This document shows positions 23,242-34,511 of a DNA stretch of 64,000 bases, in pieces. Position 1 is the first letter of the stretch; every line of letters starts with the position of its first letter. A program made the position numbers and the translations under genes. The stretch is from Siderastrea siderea (lineage: Eukaryota; Cnidaria; Anthozoa; Scleractinia; Rhizangiidae): the NCBI GenBank assembly GCA_964030785.1, contig OZ034975.1, positions 35,059,769-35,123,768 of the forward strand, read 5' to 3'. The notes beneath the pieces were generated by a model, which saw nothing but the letters and a program-made list of their open reading frames with translations, searched no databases and was not told where the DNA came from.

Positions 23242-24503
23242 AATATTTTAAAGAACAACACAACACTTTTAAGTTTCAAAGACATGTTTCAGCATCCCTG
23301 ATGCCATCCTCAGTTGAAGGAAAAAGTTACAACAAAGCTATTTATATGCAATAGTGATTAGAATTGTAAATGGATGTATAAGTAAGAGTGACAAGAAAAA
23401 AGCGTGATTATGTGAAATCTAAACAAACAACTTTAAATTAACATGTTTAACCTGTTGATTTAAAGTGGGCTTTTCCCAGTGGATATGTAAGGATTCTTTG
23501 ATCCTTAGTTGAAAGCTTGTAGTGGCGCAGTCTAAAATGCTGAAGCAATTGGTCGAACACAAATCGCAGCAATTTTCAGATTGTTGCAAGTGTTTGTACA
23601 CGTGAGAGGCCCTATCGGTAGCTAAATGCTCACGTACGCGTGTTGAAAAGTGACGGGTGATTTCACCGACGTAACAAACGTTACAGCCTGCACATGAAAA
23701 TTTGTAAACAACACTCGAACGGAGATTACTTGGGATAGGGTCCTTCGCGCTAAACAAATTTCCGATTTTAAAAGAAGAGAAAATTAACTTAATATCAATG
23801 TTATTACAGTAGCGTTTTATCAGGTGGCGAATGCGTTTCTGAGTGACGCCAGAATAATGGCCTATATAAGGTAACTTGAAATAAAAAGTTGAGACCTTGT
23901 CAGGAACACAACCCACAGAGCAAACTTCACTTTCGACCCTGGTTACATATTGATTAATAACCCTTTCAATAAGATGGGTAGGGAAAAGGTTCTTCTTGAG
24001 AATTTGAGTGAGGTACTTGATGTCTTTGTGAAAACCAGCCCAGGTGCTATTGATTTTGTAGGTTCTGTCAACAAGTGTCCTGATGAGACCAAGTTTGTAG
24101 GAATATGCAGTGAAACTGAAATAATTGGTAAGGAGGCCAGTGAAGGAACACTTGCAACAATCTGAAAATTGCCGCGATTTGTGTTCGACCAATTGCTTCA
24201 GCATTTTAGACTGCGCCACTACAAGCTTTCAACTAAAGATCAAAGAATCCTTACATATCCACTGGGAAAAGCCCACTTTAAATCAACAGGTTAAACATGT
24301 TAATTTAAAGTCGTTTGTTTAGATTTCACATAATCACGCTTTTTTCTTGTCACTGTTGCTTATACATTTCCCCATTTACAATTCTAATCACTATTGCATA
24401 AAAATAGCTTTGTTGTAACTTTTTCCTTCAACTGAGGATGGCTTCAGGGATGCCGAAACATGTCTTTGAAACTTAAAAGTGTTGTGTTGTTCTTTAAAAT
24501 ATT
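23242..24503 (-). mobile_element. Penelope-like element fragment in an inverted-repeat (hairpin) configuration
   Basis: Two arms, 23242-23593 and 24147-24503, are inverted copies about 95% identical. The left arm is the natural 3' end of the element (end of the GIY-YIG ORF plus 3' UTR). The right arm is a second copy of that end, placed inverted at the 5' side of the remaining coding sequence. Partial inverted or tandem copies are typical of Penelope-like elements. Each arm carries a hammerhead-like motif. It sits in an intron of the minus-strand Ig gene. Confidence 0.7.
23419..24147 (-). pseudogene. Penelope-like reverse transcriptase C-terminus with GIY-YIG endonuclease (5'-truncated)
   Basis: About 240 residues remain on the minus strand. 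The first half (from FTGLLTNYF) fits the region after the reverse-transcriptase palm. The second half has a cysteine-rich lead (FSCAGCNVC), the GIY-YIG strand CYVGE, the TRVREHL arginine/histidine helix and a late glutamate in RIKESLHIHWEKPTLN. The order is that of the Penelope-like endonuclease domain. The palm with its catalytic aspartates is absent. Reading frames upstream of 24147 come from the inverted right arm and are not genuine N-terminal sequence. Confidence 0.75.
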
Positions 24504-24536
24504 TTATTGTTTTAATATGTTTTTCCATGTACTCAC

Positions 24537-24757
24537 CGATTTTGATGTTAAATGGATGGGAAGATGTTATACCATCAGTAGCAGTACAAGTGTAGTTTCC
24601 AAAGTGTTCCTCCTGCACAGCAGTGATGGTGAATATTGTGCTTTCTCCTTTCTGCAGCTGAATTCCATTCTTCTTCCAGGTAATAATTGGAGGTGGATAT
24701 CCACTGACAGGACAGCAAATTGTCAGCTGCTCACTTAGTGCTACACTGTAATCCCTC
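24537..24757 (-). CDS. Ig-like domain exon of a minus-strand gene
   Basis: On the minus strand the sequence reads an Ig fold: cysteine in LTICCPVSG, tryptophan in IITWKKNG, and HFGNYTCTATDG. It ends at a consensus donor gtgagt in phase 1. The 5' border is uncertain (acceptor at 24758 or at 24746), because neither matches the phase of exon 27678-27881 directly. It is probably part of another Ig-domain receptor arranged tail to tail with the kinase gene. Confidence 0.65.
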
Positions 24758-24802
24758 CTGGTGCAATATGTGTCGTCTTGTTTGACAACACCTTAACGTT
24801 AA

Positions 24803-27016
24803 AGTGCACCTAACCCCCAAATTTTTTTCCCCGTCAAATAAATTCTGCTATCATTTGGAGCATTTCGTCACAAAAATTTTTTGATTTGGTTGAATCCCTG
24901 ATTTTCTGTGCGCAGTTGAAGTACGGAAAATCGGGCGAAAATAGACACCATTTTGGTTCAAGGTCGAGCAGTGAGGGCATGGGACTAGTCACCTTGCAAC
25001 GTTAATCAAGAACTCGCAGTCTCGCGCTATCTTTATCGAAGCTACATTTCTCTTGAGCTCTCGAAGATGTACAGAAAACTGTCGACCGTTTGTATTGCTC
25101 GGAGACGTGGTAACCGCAGAAACGAATCACAAGACGTATCACTACATAATACAGCATTCTTTGACGACGAGCAGCCAGAGGCGAAGAGACGAAATAAGCC
25201 CATTTTGTAAAGCAATAGCGAGCAAAGCGGCAGCCTTCCAAGCACTCGATACGAGGCTCGATGCAATTTAAGCAAAGATTTGTTGTCGCAGAAGAAGGTA
25301 TCCGAACAAACGATAGCTATAGCTTTTTGTGTATTTCCAAAGACTCAACCGCCGATTAACCACAGAATACCCTGCCACATGAATTTTTTTTTTGTGGAGC
25401 CCTCTTTGCGATACGCGATACGCGGTACTCAGAAAATTATTACCTTTGCGAATTATTCAAGTTGGCTACGTGGTAAGCGCAAAATAATTACATGCCTAGC
25501 GGTGACCAAAACAGCCAAGCGTTTAAAATTAAATACCTTATTGTCAAATACCTTATTGCCTTATTGTCATTTTTAACAACAGCCTGAAGAAGATCAGTGA
25601 AACTGATCGAAACGTCGATTTTAAATATTCTTAACCTCGGAAAAGATCCCGGGAAACAGTGAAAAAAAAAAATTTAAATACCTTATTTGTAGAAAGTCCT
25701 CCTTCAGCAGAACCGAACGCGTTTTCTCCACAATAACAAACCATTGCCATTATTCCTTATTCTAGTCTATGAACGTGCCGCACTATAAGAATTTTATCTT
25801 GAGTCATTTTAAATCACTCGAGCGTAACAAAACGTTACTGTGCAGAGATCCCTTGTTCATATCTTCCGTTGAAGTAGACTGCAAACAGTCTCTTTCTTCT
25901 TTTATTACCATTTTTTGTGCGAAAAAAGGCCGCAAGAAGATCGAAGTGCGAGCGATGAGCGGCGAAGCCTCGAGTCGCGAGTTAAGTAGCGAGGGCCGGT
26001 TGATTTACATAATTTGTACATTTCCGCTCGCGCGTAGGATCTAAGGAAACTGCTCGCACGCTGAAGCGAGAAAAACGATCGGCAAGATAATCTCAGTTGA
26101 ACCAATACCAACAAACTCTTGTGCTTATAATTCTCGTCAATATCCTTTAGAACATAATTGCCTTCCTGATTCACTAGTGTTATAAATTGTTGTTATTGTT
26201 ATTGCTGGTTACAGAAATGGGCAAGACGTATGTGATATCGCAGTTTCCACATTTATTTCTATGTAAAATAAATAAACGAAGAAAGGAATGCTTTATTAAA
26301 ATTTCCATTTCTATAAGAGATTCTCCCAGCTTGAATATAAATCTCAAATGCGAGAAGCGGAGAGCAGGAAAACCAAGGCAAACGTGAAGAGCGAACGTGC
26401 GAAATAAAATGTGAACATTCACGGGCGAAGCTCATCATTCTGGTTTCTTCGCGGCCCTCCAAGGCCGATCGTTGCTTTATTTGCTGTTCCAGTTCTTAGT
26501 TTGCCTTTATCTCCCTTTTGCATTGAACGATTCATTCTTCGTTGGTTAGCGGTTTATTAGCAGATATGGCCAGGACGACACTTTCTTCATCCTTTGTCGG
26601 TGTACTGTCGACTTCATGTTCCGCATCTATGTCGTATTCAGAGCTAAAATTCATCTACAAATCAGCAGAATCCGCGTAACTCGTCTCAGTATCTGCTTTA
26701 GATTACAACATTGGAATTTTAGTCATACTACGACTTTGTTCGAATTAGCCAGAAGGTCAGAAGGCTTCGATTAACAAATAAAGTCAGAGAAACACAGCTA
26801 AAACCAAGCGGCGTGGAATTCTTGGTTCTTGATCTGACGTCACAACTACGGCTCGCCCCAGGTTCCTCTTACTCGGACTTAAAAAAAATTTTTGGTGAAT
26901 TTAACAGGGCACAGAAAATCGAGAATTTTGCCAAATCAAAAAATGTTTTCGAAGAAGTGTTCCAGATGATAACAGAATTTATTTAGCCGAAAAAAATTTT
27001 AGGGGTTAGGTGTACT
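24803..27016. mobile_element. TTAA-flanked non-autonomous DNA transposon, 2.2 kb
   Basis: The left end AGTGCACCTAACCCC and right end GGGGTTAGGTGTACT are flanked by TTAA (24799-24802, 27017-27020). The TIRs extend about 115 bases with mismatches (shared aaataaattctg, tttttgatttgg, gattttctgtgc). No transposase ORF is recognised. TTAA targets suit piggyBac-like or Kolobok-like elements. Confidence 0.7.
25584..25616 (+). ncRNA. Hammerhead-like motif, isolated
   Basis: ctgaaga, then a 6-bp stem gatcag/ctgatc with a five-base loop, then gaaac and gtc. This is the order of the hammerhead core, but there is an additional A between the first core block and the stem. It probably derives from a Penelope-like terminus. 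Confidence 0.35.
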
Positions 27017-27677
27017 TTAAAGTGATGAAAATAATAAAATGTGTCGATCTGAGAGTCTGTTAGCCGATGATAAGAAAGACCTTTGAAAATAAAAAGAGGC
27101 AACCCATTTTATTTCAATTTCCTTATGTATCAACATAACAATAAATTTCTTTACTAGGCGAAAGCGCTGTTGCCAAGTACTCCTCAACAGGATGAATTGT
27201 CTAAGTCTGTACTCCACTCACTGCTAAGATACTGTAGTTCTAATACAATAACTGTAAAAAAGGAATTCATCAGTAGGTGTATGAATACATAATCCGATAA
27301 AAGGACACATTCAGAACATCATTTAAGCAAGGGGCGGGGGGGGGGAGGGGTAAATATAGTGGATTTAAGTTGCCCATGGATGAGACAATTCATATCCCAG
27401 TTTGTAAGTATACTTGTAACCACTGTACAGTGCATTAGTTTCCTGAGGAGGTCCGCAAAAAACAAACCAACAAGCAAACAAAACAGCAAAAACAAAAATC
27501 TAAGTCTCTCAACATTCTAAACGTTAAATTTTTGGCACAATACTACGTGTAAGGTGGCCAAATTTCAAAAAACAAATCAAACAATAAAACGAAATTTACG
27601 TAATACTCGCAGATAGCCTCTGCCTGAACAGGGTGGGTTTATTTTGACAACATCGTAGATATATTACACTTAGTCAC

Positions 27678-27881
27678 CAAAATTAATATTTTTTATTGTA
27701 AGCTGAGATGATCCAGTAACAGAAATAGATGAATGTCGAGAATCATTTTTAATCTCCTCGGATCCTTGTGCTCCTTTCCTCCATCTGAACAACTCGCCTG
27801 GGACATTTGCTGCATTGCAGGTAAAGGTCACAGATCCACCCAGCTCAGCAATATTAACCAGAGGATCAACGATGCACGGTC
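27678..27881 (-). CDS. Ig-like domain exon (first half) of a minus-strand gene
   Basis: Phase-1 exon from acceptor tctcttag. Minus strand shows VTFTCNAANVPGELFRWRKG (cysteine and tryptophan) and QLTIKNINFGD. The second cysteine strand is missing; the frame runs to a stop just after a phase-1 GT (gtgact), so the domain is either split by an intron or broken. Confidence 0.6.
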
Positions 27882-28251
27882 CTAAGAGACACAAGGAGAA
27901 AAGATAACATTAACAGGGTTCCAGTTTTTAAAGGTAAGGGCATCAAAATTCAAAATGCCTGTGACCTCAGCTGTCTTTTGTTTAAGATGGACCAGAATTA
28001 TCTATTTTCTTACGGCAACCAACTTGCACTGACTGTGGATTTGGAATTGGAGTGGATCTGCCAAAGAAAGTGTATGAGACGAGCAGGTACAATCCAATTT
28101 TCCAAAGATGGTTTTGGCCTGGGCTCAGGGATAGCTAACTTCTGATCTATATATTTTTCTTGTCGTTTGGAAAAACATGATGCGTTCGTCTTGTTTTCGT
28201 GTTTGTTTGTTTGTTTGTCTGTTTTTTTTTAATCTGCTCATTGCACTTCCA

Positions 28252-28440
28252 GCCCGTCCAATTGATGAAATCCGATAATCGATAAAATCGATCGTAATCG
28301 ATATTAATCAATAGCAATTAATCAATTGATATCAGAAATCGATGAAAATCGAAGATCGTAAACGTTGTGAGTATCGATTTTCATCGATTTTCATCAATTT
28401 TCATCGATTATATCAATTGTCATCGGTAGTCGTCTTTAGT
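28252..28440. repeat. ATCGAT-rich element, copy 1
   Basis: A dense cluster of atcgat, aatcgat and gaaaatcgat words in both orientations, with one end ccgtccaattgatgaaa matched, inverted, at the end of copy 2 (51600-51800). Confidence 0.6.
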
Positions 28441-28945
28441 TAATAATGATTTCAGATACTTTTGCGCTGCGCTCAAGTGGTTGTACCTAAATTCTTCCCT
28501 TCATAAAAAGAGATCCATAGTTTAATTCCTGCTTTTCCTCTAAACTTTTTAAAAAATAAGAGGAACTTGATTGAAAGCATGTCATAAAAACCATTTCTTG
28601 TCGAAAAGTCTCGTTAGTTGAAAGTTAAGCGGTGATACGGGACAATGTTCTCTCAATAACCCTCTCTTAAATCTCTATGAAAAGACGCGGTTTCGTTGAA
28701 CGACGTTTCTTTAAAGTACTGATTAGTACAAAAAATAACAAGAGATCCTCCGTGCACAGACTAAATTATAGCGCAGAGAAAAATTCGCCTCTTCGCAGGT
28801 TCCACATCAACTGGTACCCAACCCGCTAAAATTCAAAACACCGAAATGCCTTTCCTCTGTCGCCAATTTTTTTCTCGAGGACAAAAGATTCTCCCGTCCT
28901 TACTGTAAATGGGCACTCGTGGTCGGCCCTTCACTACACCTTCTA

Positions 28946-28980
28946 ATATTTAGATTTAGCCAAGCCTAAAAGCGGAGCCC
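28946..28980 (+). repeat. Dispersed motif tagatttagccaagcctaaa
   Basis: Second of four copies; here it is followed by agcggagcccc and a (GTT)n run at 28988-29020. Confidence 0.6.
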
Positions 28981-29561
28981 CCTATTGGTTTTGTTGTTGT
29001 TGTTGTTGTTGTTGTTGTTTTTTGTTTTTGCTGGCACCTATTAATTCAGTTGTGAAAATACTCTCATTCAAGTCGCTAAATAAAAAATAAAAAAAAGAAA
29101 AAGAAAAAATTCATACCTTTCCTGAGAGCCGAACTCTGCTTGACGGCGTCGTAAGCCAGCAATTAGTCCACTAAGCCTTTAACGCTTATTGTTATTCTCG
29201 AACATTAATTTTACTATTTATTTCTTCGTGATAAGCCGCCTGTCAACATAAACATGCTGCTGTTTTTCCTGGCAAAATGTGTTCGGACCACCGCAAATCC
29301 ATGGTTGTGGACAGAAAAAAAACAAAAAGCAGTAGTTCTGCTATATTTGTCGTCGAGACCGCTGCGAAATGCTGCGAACTCAAGCGGTGTGCCGACCGAG
29401 TTCGCAACAGAACCGACAAGGCAAACTTGAACTTTTCGCCTGAACTTTATCGCCTAATTTTTTTCGTCTAAATTGAACTTTTCGCCCTCTACCAAAAAGA
29501 CAACTGATTATTCTTTTGAACTTTTTTCCATAAACAAATTTGTTTTTAACTTTTGTTGTCT

Positions 29562-30802
29562 TAGCCTCCCACGCAGTCGTTTTTAGGGGAGTCGTATTAC
29601 CCTTCTCCCCACAAACGCCTGCTTACCCGAGTTCGACATTCCTTTCCCGTTGTTTTACTTGCGGGACAATCTAACCAATCACCATTGAGGCATTGTCTGA
29701 TGATGTGCAATCAAATTAATCGTTATAGCGTACGTTTCTGTATTTCCCACGATTGTTTTTCTTCAGAGATGCTGGTGTTTCCTGTACCACGCTTTTATAC
29801 CATCATCTACCACAAAAGTTCGAATTTTCTGACAAAGCGTTGTTGATCTTTCTTGCCTGATCGAGTTCATGGTCAGTGAAGACTTCAGCGCTTCTCAAAC
29901 TGCTGGAGCCAATGCAATGCAAAGGGACATAAGTGACTTCTAAGACTTGAAAAGGCAAAGAGTAAGACGACAAAGGACTGAACTAGATCATAAACCGATA
30001 AATAAGGTGAAAATATCACACATGGCACAACAACCAAGTGCGTTTCAGCAGCGAAATCTCTCATACTCAAGTTCGCTTAAGCATATCCGTGAACGTTTCT
30101 ACTATCTTCGCGTTGAAAGGCCAAGGCGGTTATTACAACGCACGTTGGCATGCTCTTCTCGCATAACATTCCCTAAGTAGAAGAGACTGCTAGTCCTAGT
30201 TTATAACGCGAAGTCTAGTTTACAATCACTATTTGTGATTACACAGAGCTTATCTTTTACGTTGAATTTATCAGTCAGTTTAAAATCCCTCGACGGATTT
30301 CTGTACATATTCCTGCATTTCTAAGTTAAATGTACTTAATTTGAAAGCTCAGAGAATGTAGTTATTACTGCATTCAATGCTGTAGGAAAGTTGTAGTTTC
30401 ACGTCGGTTCCGCGCGTCACGTTTTAAGTTTATGAAATCACCCGGTTGCAACGCGATATCATAAATTTAATGGGTAAACAGAGCAAATTGCGCACATAAA
30501 TAAATGTATTTCTCCAAAATCTAAGTTTAATGTGCCAGTTGAAAGCTTAGGAAACTTAGTTATCCCTGCATTTAACGATTTTGAGTTGACGTTTTACTTA
30601 ACATTTTAAAATTTATGCCGCACGTCATGTTTACCTGCATGTCCTCCCGCGAAAGCGTCCTGGGGTCAAGGTCAGTATTCCAGCCACATAAAGTAGGTAC
30701 TATGTGATTGACTAAGCGACGGAAATATCGAACTCGGGTAAGCAGGCGTTAGTGGGGAGGAGGGTAATACGACTCCCCTAAAAACGACTGCGTGGGAGGC
30801 TA
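29562..30802. mobile_element. 1.24-kb MITE with long TIRs and perfect 9-bp target duplication
   Basis: Termini tagcctcccacgcagtcg and the inverted copy are flanked by the direct repeat ttgttgtct (29553-29561 and 30803-30811). TIRs run about 75 bases. The 9-bp duplication suggests a Mutator-like origin, which is inference. No coding sequence is recognised. Confidence 0.75.
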
Positions 30803-30904
30803 TTGTTGTCTTTGCTTGTTTTGCTACAACGCAGGTCACCATGCGATTTCGCGCCAAAAACACGGTATTCAACACAGGGTTGTATCCAGTGTATGCCACT
30901 ACAT

Positions 30905-31045
30905 ATTGGTGACCCTGTGGTGCGGACGGACGGTCACGTGACTATTAGGTCACTACCAAAATTTCTTGGCTTGATAGATTACCAAATTTGCTTAGCAATG
31001 GTACTCCGCAGACGCGCTAGCGCGCGGACTCTGCTACTAATAGCG
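30905..31045. repeat. Dispersed repeat fragment (inverted relative to 10195-10300)
   Basis: Shares ccaaaattt, ttggct, gatagattaccaaattt and gctagcgcgcg with the complement of 10195-10300. Confidence 0.55.
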
Positions 31046-31319
31046 GAACTCCTTTGCGGCCGAAGGCGGCAAGAGTGGAGCCTCATACTCATACTAAGAG
31101 GCATGCAGGTAATTTTTTATGGTTTTGGCAAGCGGAATGGCTCGCAGGCGCGTGCACCGTACGTCCGTACGTACTTCGTATATCATGACATTCTTACATG
31201 AGGCAAATTTTCGCCCAGCTTGTTGCCAATGGCGTGGTAAACTGGACGATAACTTCGCATTTTTCTTGACTTTCATGTTAATAGGTCCATTTATCTTTTA
31301 TTAAACTTTAATTTAAATG

Positions 31320-31565
31320 ATATAATGAGAAAAATATGTCAGAAGAGTAGAGACGAAGGAAAAGAGAAGGAGATAGAGACCAACAACTGGAAAGGATGAG
31401 AAACGCCAATAAAGAACAGCGTCAAGCAGAACAGAAACAAAAACGAGAAAGACGAAGGAACAGTAAGCTTACAGCAGAGTGAGAAGTGCAACGCGAAGTA
31501 AGACGGACGGTACTGAAGAACAACGCCAGAGGAAAACTGAGAGACGCCGACAGAGAACTGTAAAC
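31320..31565 (+). other. Purine-rich decayed coding-like segment
   Basis: Reads as strongly basic/acidic, R-, K-, E- and Q-rich peptide in pieces with stops (e.g. NANKEQRQAEQKQKRERRR). This could be a remnant of an arginine/glutamate-rich transposon N-terminus or low-complexity DNA. I cannot assign it. Confidence 0.3.
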
Positions 31566-32083
31566 ATGTCGGGTATAGTTTTCTTGATTTTTCTCAATTT
31601 GTGATTGGAAATAATTTTGTACCACCAAATATTTTACGTCTACGTTTTTGTATTTTATTCTACAGATGAACAAGGGAAAGAAATCGTAATGGAGAGAATG
31701 GAGAGAAAGAACGGAGAAGAAATTTACCCCCAAGGACAGTATGAAGTTAGAAGGTGTTTGGGTAAAATCAAATTCTGTGCCTTAGCAAAGTTTGTTTAAC
31801 AAAAAAAAATGCACTGTTACAAAAGGAAACTTTTCGTCAAAACTTAAACCGCACCTTTTATGTCATGATCATTTAATGCTACACGTAGGAAGTGAAAAAA
31901 AAACGAAAAAAAAAAGAAAAAAGGAACAAAATTTGAGGGGGTAGTGCAAAGGTGATGATATCATATTAAATGATTTCACAATACCGTAGAATTCCGATAT
32001 TAACGGGCCCCCGAAAATAACGGCTACCCGAAAGTAACGTTAACTTTTTACTTATTAAACCCCGAAAGTAACGGCCCGCCCGT

Positions 32084-32136
32084 ATATATATATATATATA
32101 TATATATATACGTCATGTTTACCTGCATGTCCTCCC

Positions 32137-32174
<38 letters not shown>

Positions 32175-32213
32175 CTAACTGCAGACAGTATATATATATA
32201 TATATATATATAT
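32084..32213. repeat. (TA)n microsatellite tracts
   Basis: Three TA tracts separated by unique blocks. The first spacer (32111-32138) is an exact 28-base copy of 30622-30649. Confidence 0.8.
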
Positions 32214-32716
32214 TGTATTTAATGTAACATTTCAAGAGGTGCGGAATGTGGTAACAAATACAAGCAGGCAGTAGGTTGAATAATATTTTCCTATTCAATT
32301 TACAACAAATGCCACACAATATTTTCCTATTTTAGTGGTGTACCGTATTTTCATAAACATAGGATATGGGTAACATAGTAACTTGAACGCGTGAATAACG
32401 TTTGATTCTGATACCGTCCAAAAACAATTACACTGCTTATATTTGAATCAACTTACAATGAAATTAACGTAGCGTAACTGGAACACGAAAAATATTTACA
32501 TCATTACCGTACATCCTCTCTTGCGTACAATCATCCCCTGTTTTAGTACAACGTAATTTCGTAAACACTGCATACCTAACGCTTAAAAACTTTTAACTCT
32601 TATAAAGTACAGCGTACTAGAAATAAATTATCTCTATTTTGATCAAAGTATTGAACGTAACGTAACTGGAACGTGAAAAATATTTACTGCTCTGTCACCA
32701 AAAGCTTCTGCAGGCT

Positions 32717-34415
32717 AGTAGTGATATGCGCCCATCTAGGTATAATTTATGCAAAGCCATAAATTATCCCCATACAGGCGCACGTGACCTAACCCTAAAT
32801 ATCACGTGATCTAACCCTAGCTCATTAGCATATTAACCCTAACCCACGTGACTCGTCCCAGTCCTACTCGGTCTATGAGCTCATTAGCATATTAACCCTA
32901 ACCCGAACATGTCCGAAGAGGACCCGAACTCTAGCCGCCATGTTGAATATCTAAAAGAAGACCCAACCCTAGATGTTACTTATTAATATATGCATGGTTC
33001 CTCTATATTTGTCATTGGACTTGAGTTCTCATCCTTGTGGGATGACACGAGTGACATTGCGCATGCGCGTGACAGATACGCATGCGCGTTGACCACCTAA
33101 TGATTTTTTGTAAAACTTAACAATCTAAACGATAGATTGTGTGAAGAGTATCCTCTTCACTAAAAAAGCAAAAGGAAGAACGTCTGAGATCATTTCGAGA
33201 TGCCAGCAAGCCCACTTAATCGAGCAGCCAGGTCGCCCACTGAAATGACCTACACGTCCTTATTCTTATTATGGTTTAAGTTGACTTATATAAAACCAAA
33301 AGACATCATTGGCTTCCTTGTGGTACCATACCACATGTCTAATTCTTTACTATGTATGCGCATTGACCACTCTATGCATACGCATGCGCATTGACTAGTC
33401 ACAGAGATCCATACATGATCCACCCATACAGCTGAAAACCTGTTGTAGAACCCACACAGATCGACACAGAGTCACACATAAACCCACACAGAGTCACACA
33501 AGTTACACACAACTTCCACATAGTATCCACAAGTTTGATGACCAGATTGAAGGTCACCCATCCAAGTTGTAACCCTTACCGTAGGACTTAACTTGTGTAA
33601 TCACCCATCCAAAACGTAGCCCAGACAGATCCATACATCTACCACACAACTCATCACTGATCCACACAAACCACTACAGACCCCCACAAACACAACTTAC
33701 ACATACAACTGAAAACCTGCTGCAGAACAGCGCACACAGTCATAGAACCTACCAATAGCTCAATACCATCAGACTCATAACCTCTACACAGATCGACACA
33801 GGTCATATCTTTATTGATTTCTTTAAAGTATGTGGTGTGATGAGTCATATTTTTACATGATCAGCTGTCAAGTTCTAAGACTAACACAACCAAAGGTGGC
33901 TCCAACGCTTCTGTTTCACAGCTTTCTGTCTTTTCTGCTTAAACATGGGTCGAATCGGTTGTGAATATTTCATCTGACTCTTCTTTATAAACATGGGTCT
34001 CATTTGTTTATGTACTGCTTTTCTCCTCTGTTTCGGTACTCTTAACGCTCTTTCTATTTTTCTCCTCTTTACCACAAATTCATCATCTCTCGAAGTTTCA
34101 TCATCTGTCTCATCATTATACTCTAAAGAGCCAGCTACATCATCACTGTACTCCTCAGAGTTCACTTCAAACTTACTGGTTTTATCACCAACAGCATATT
34201 CTGATGGTTTCCCCTCTATTTTTTCTTTTAACCACCACTCAAAAGCGTTCGCTGGGTTTCTTAAAAGTCCGTCTATATTGGGTGTTTCACTGCTTTTTGG
34301 TTTTCCACTTTGATATGTTGTTTGAACCTTTGGATATGGTGTGTCACTCTGCTCCTCAAGAGATGATTGACCGCGGTACCTACAACGTGTTTTTTCATGA
34401 CGATCTTTCGAATAT
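32717..34415. repeat. Left TIR of the Polinton-like element
   Basis: Inverted copy of 38580-40277. The outermost 200 bases contain repeated ccctaa/ttaggg-like words, cacgtg palindromes, and two copies of gctcattagcatattaaccc. The inner part holds most of a C2HC-finger gene. Confidence 0.85.
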
Positions 34416-34459
34416 TTTCGGGTAAATGATCTCCTACAATATTGACAGTAATGTGACAT
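33881..34459 (-). CDS. C2HC-finger basic protein of the Polinton-like element, complete copy
   Basis: 192 residues from ATG at 34459. An N-terminal finger C-x2-C-x12-H-x4-C (YCQYCRRSFTRKYSKDRHEK) is followed by an acidic middle and a very basic C-terminus rich in K, R and Q. The composition suggests a nucleic-acid binding protein. Most of the gene lies within the left TIR; only the first dozen codons are outside it. A truncated mirror copy is at 38580-39119. The frame is open far upstream through the minisatellite, but the repeat is not credible coding sequence, so I start at this methionine. No function is known to me. Confidence 0.6.
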   Translation of the reverse strand: MSHYCQYCRRSFTRKYSKDRHEKTRCRYRGQSSLEEQSDTPYPKVQTTYQSGKPKSSETPNIDGLLRNPANAFEWWLKEKIEGKPSEYAVGDKTSKFEVNSEEYSDDVAGSLEYNDETDDETSRDDEFVVKRRKIERALRVPKQRRKAVHKQMRPMFIKKSQMKYSQPIRPMFKQKRQKAVKQKRWSHLWLC

Positions 34460-34511
34460 TTTCCAAAACGAGTTATGGATACATGTACTCGTTTTATTTA
34501 TACCTGTGTAG

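Noticed and set aside
24125..24322. Plus-strand ORF resembling the GIY-YIG C-terminus
   Set aside because: It is the inverted copy of the Penelope-like 3' end, not a separate gene.
32819..32905. Telomere or CRISPR-like array
   Set aside because: Only a few degenerate ccctaa words and two copies of one longer word, with no regular spacers; part of a transposon end.
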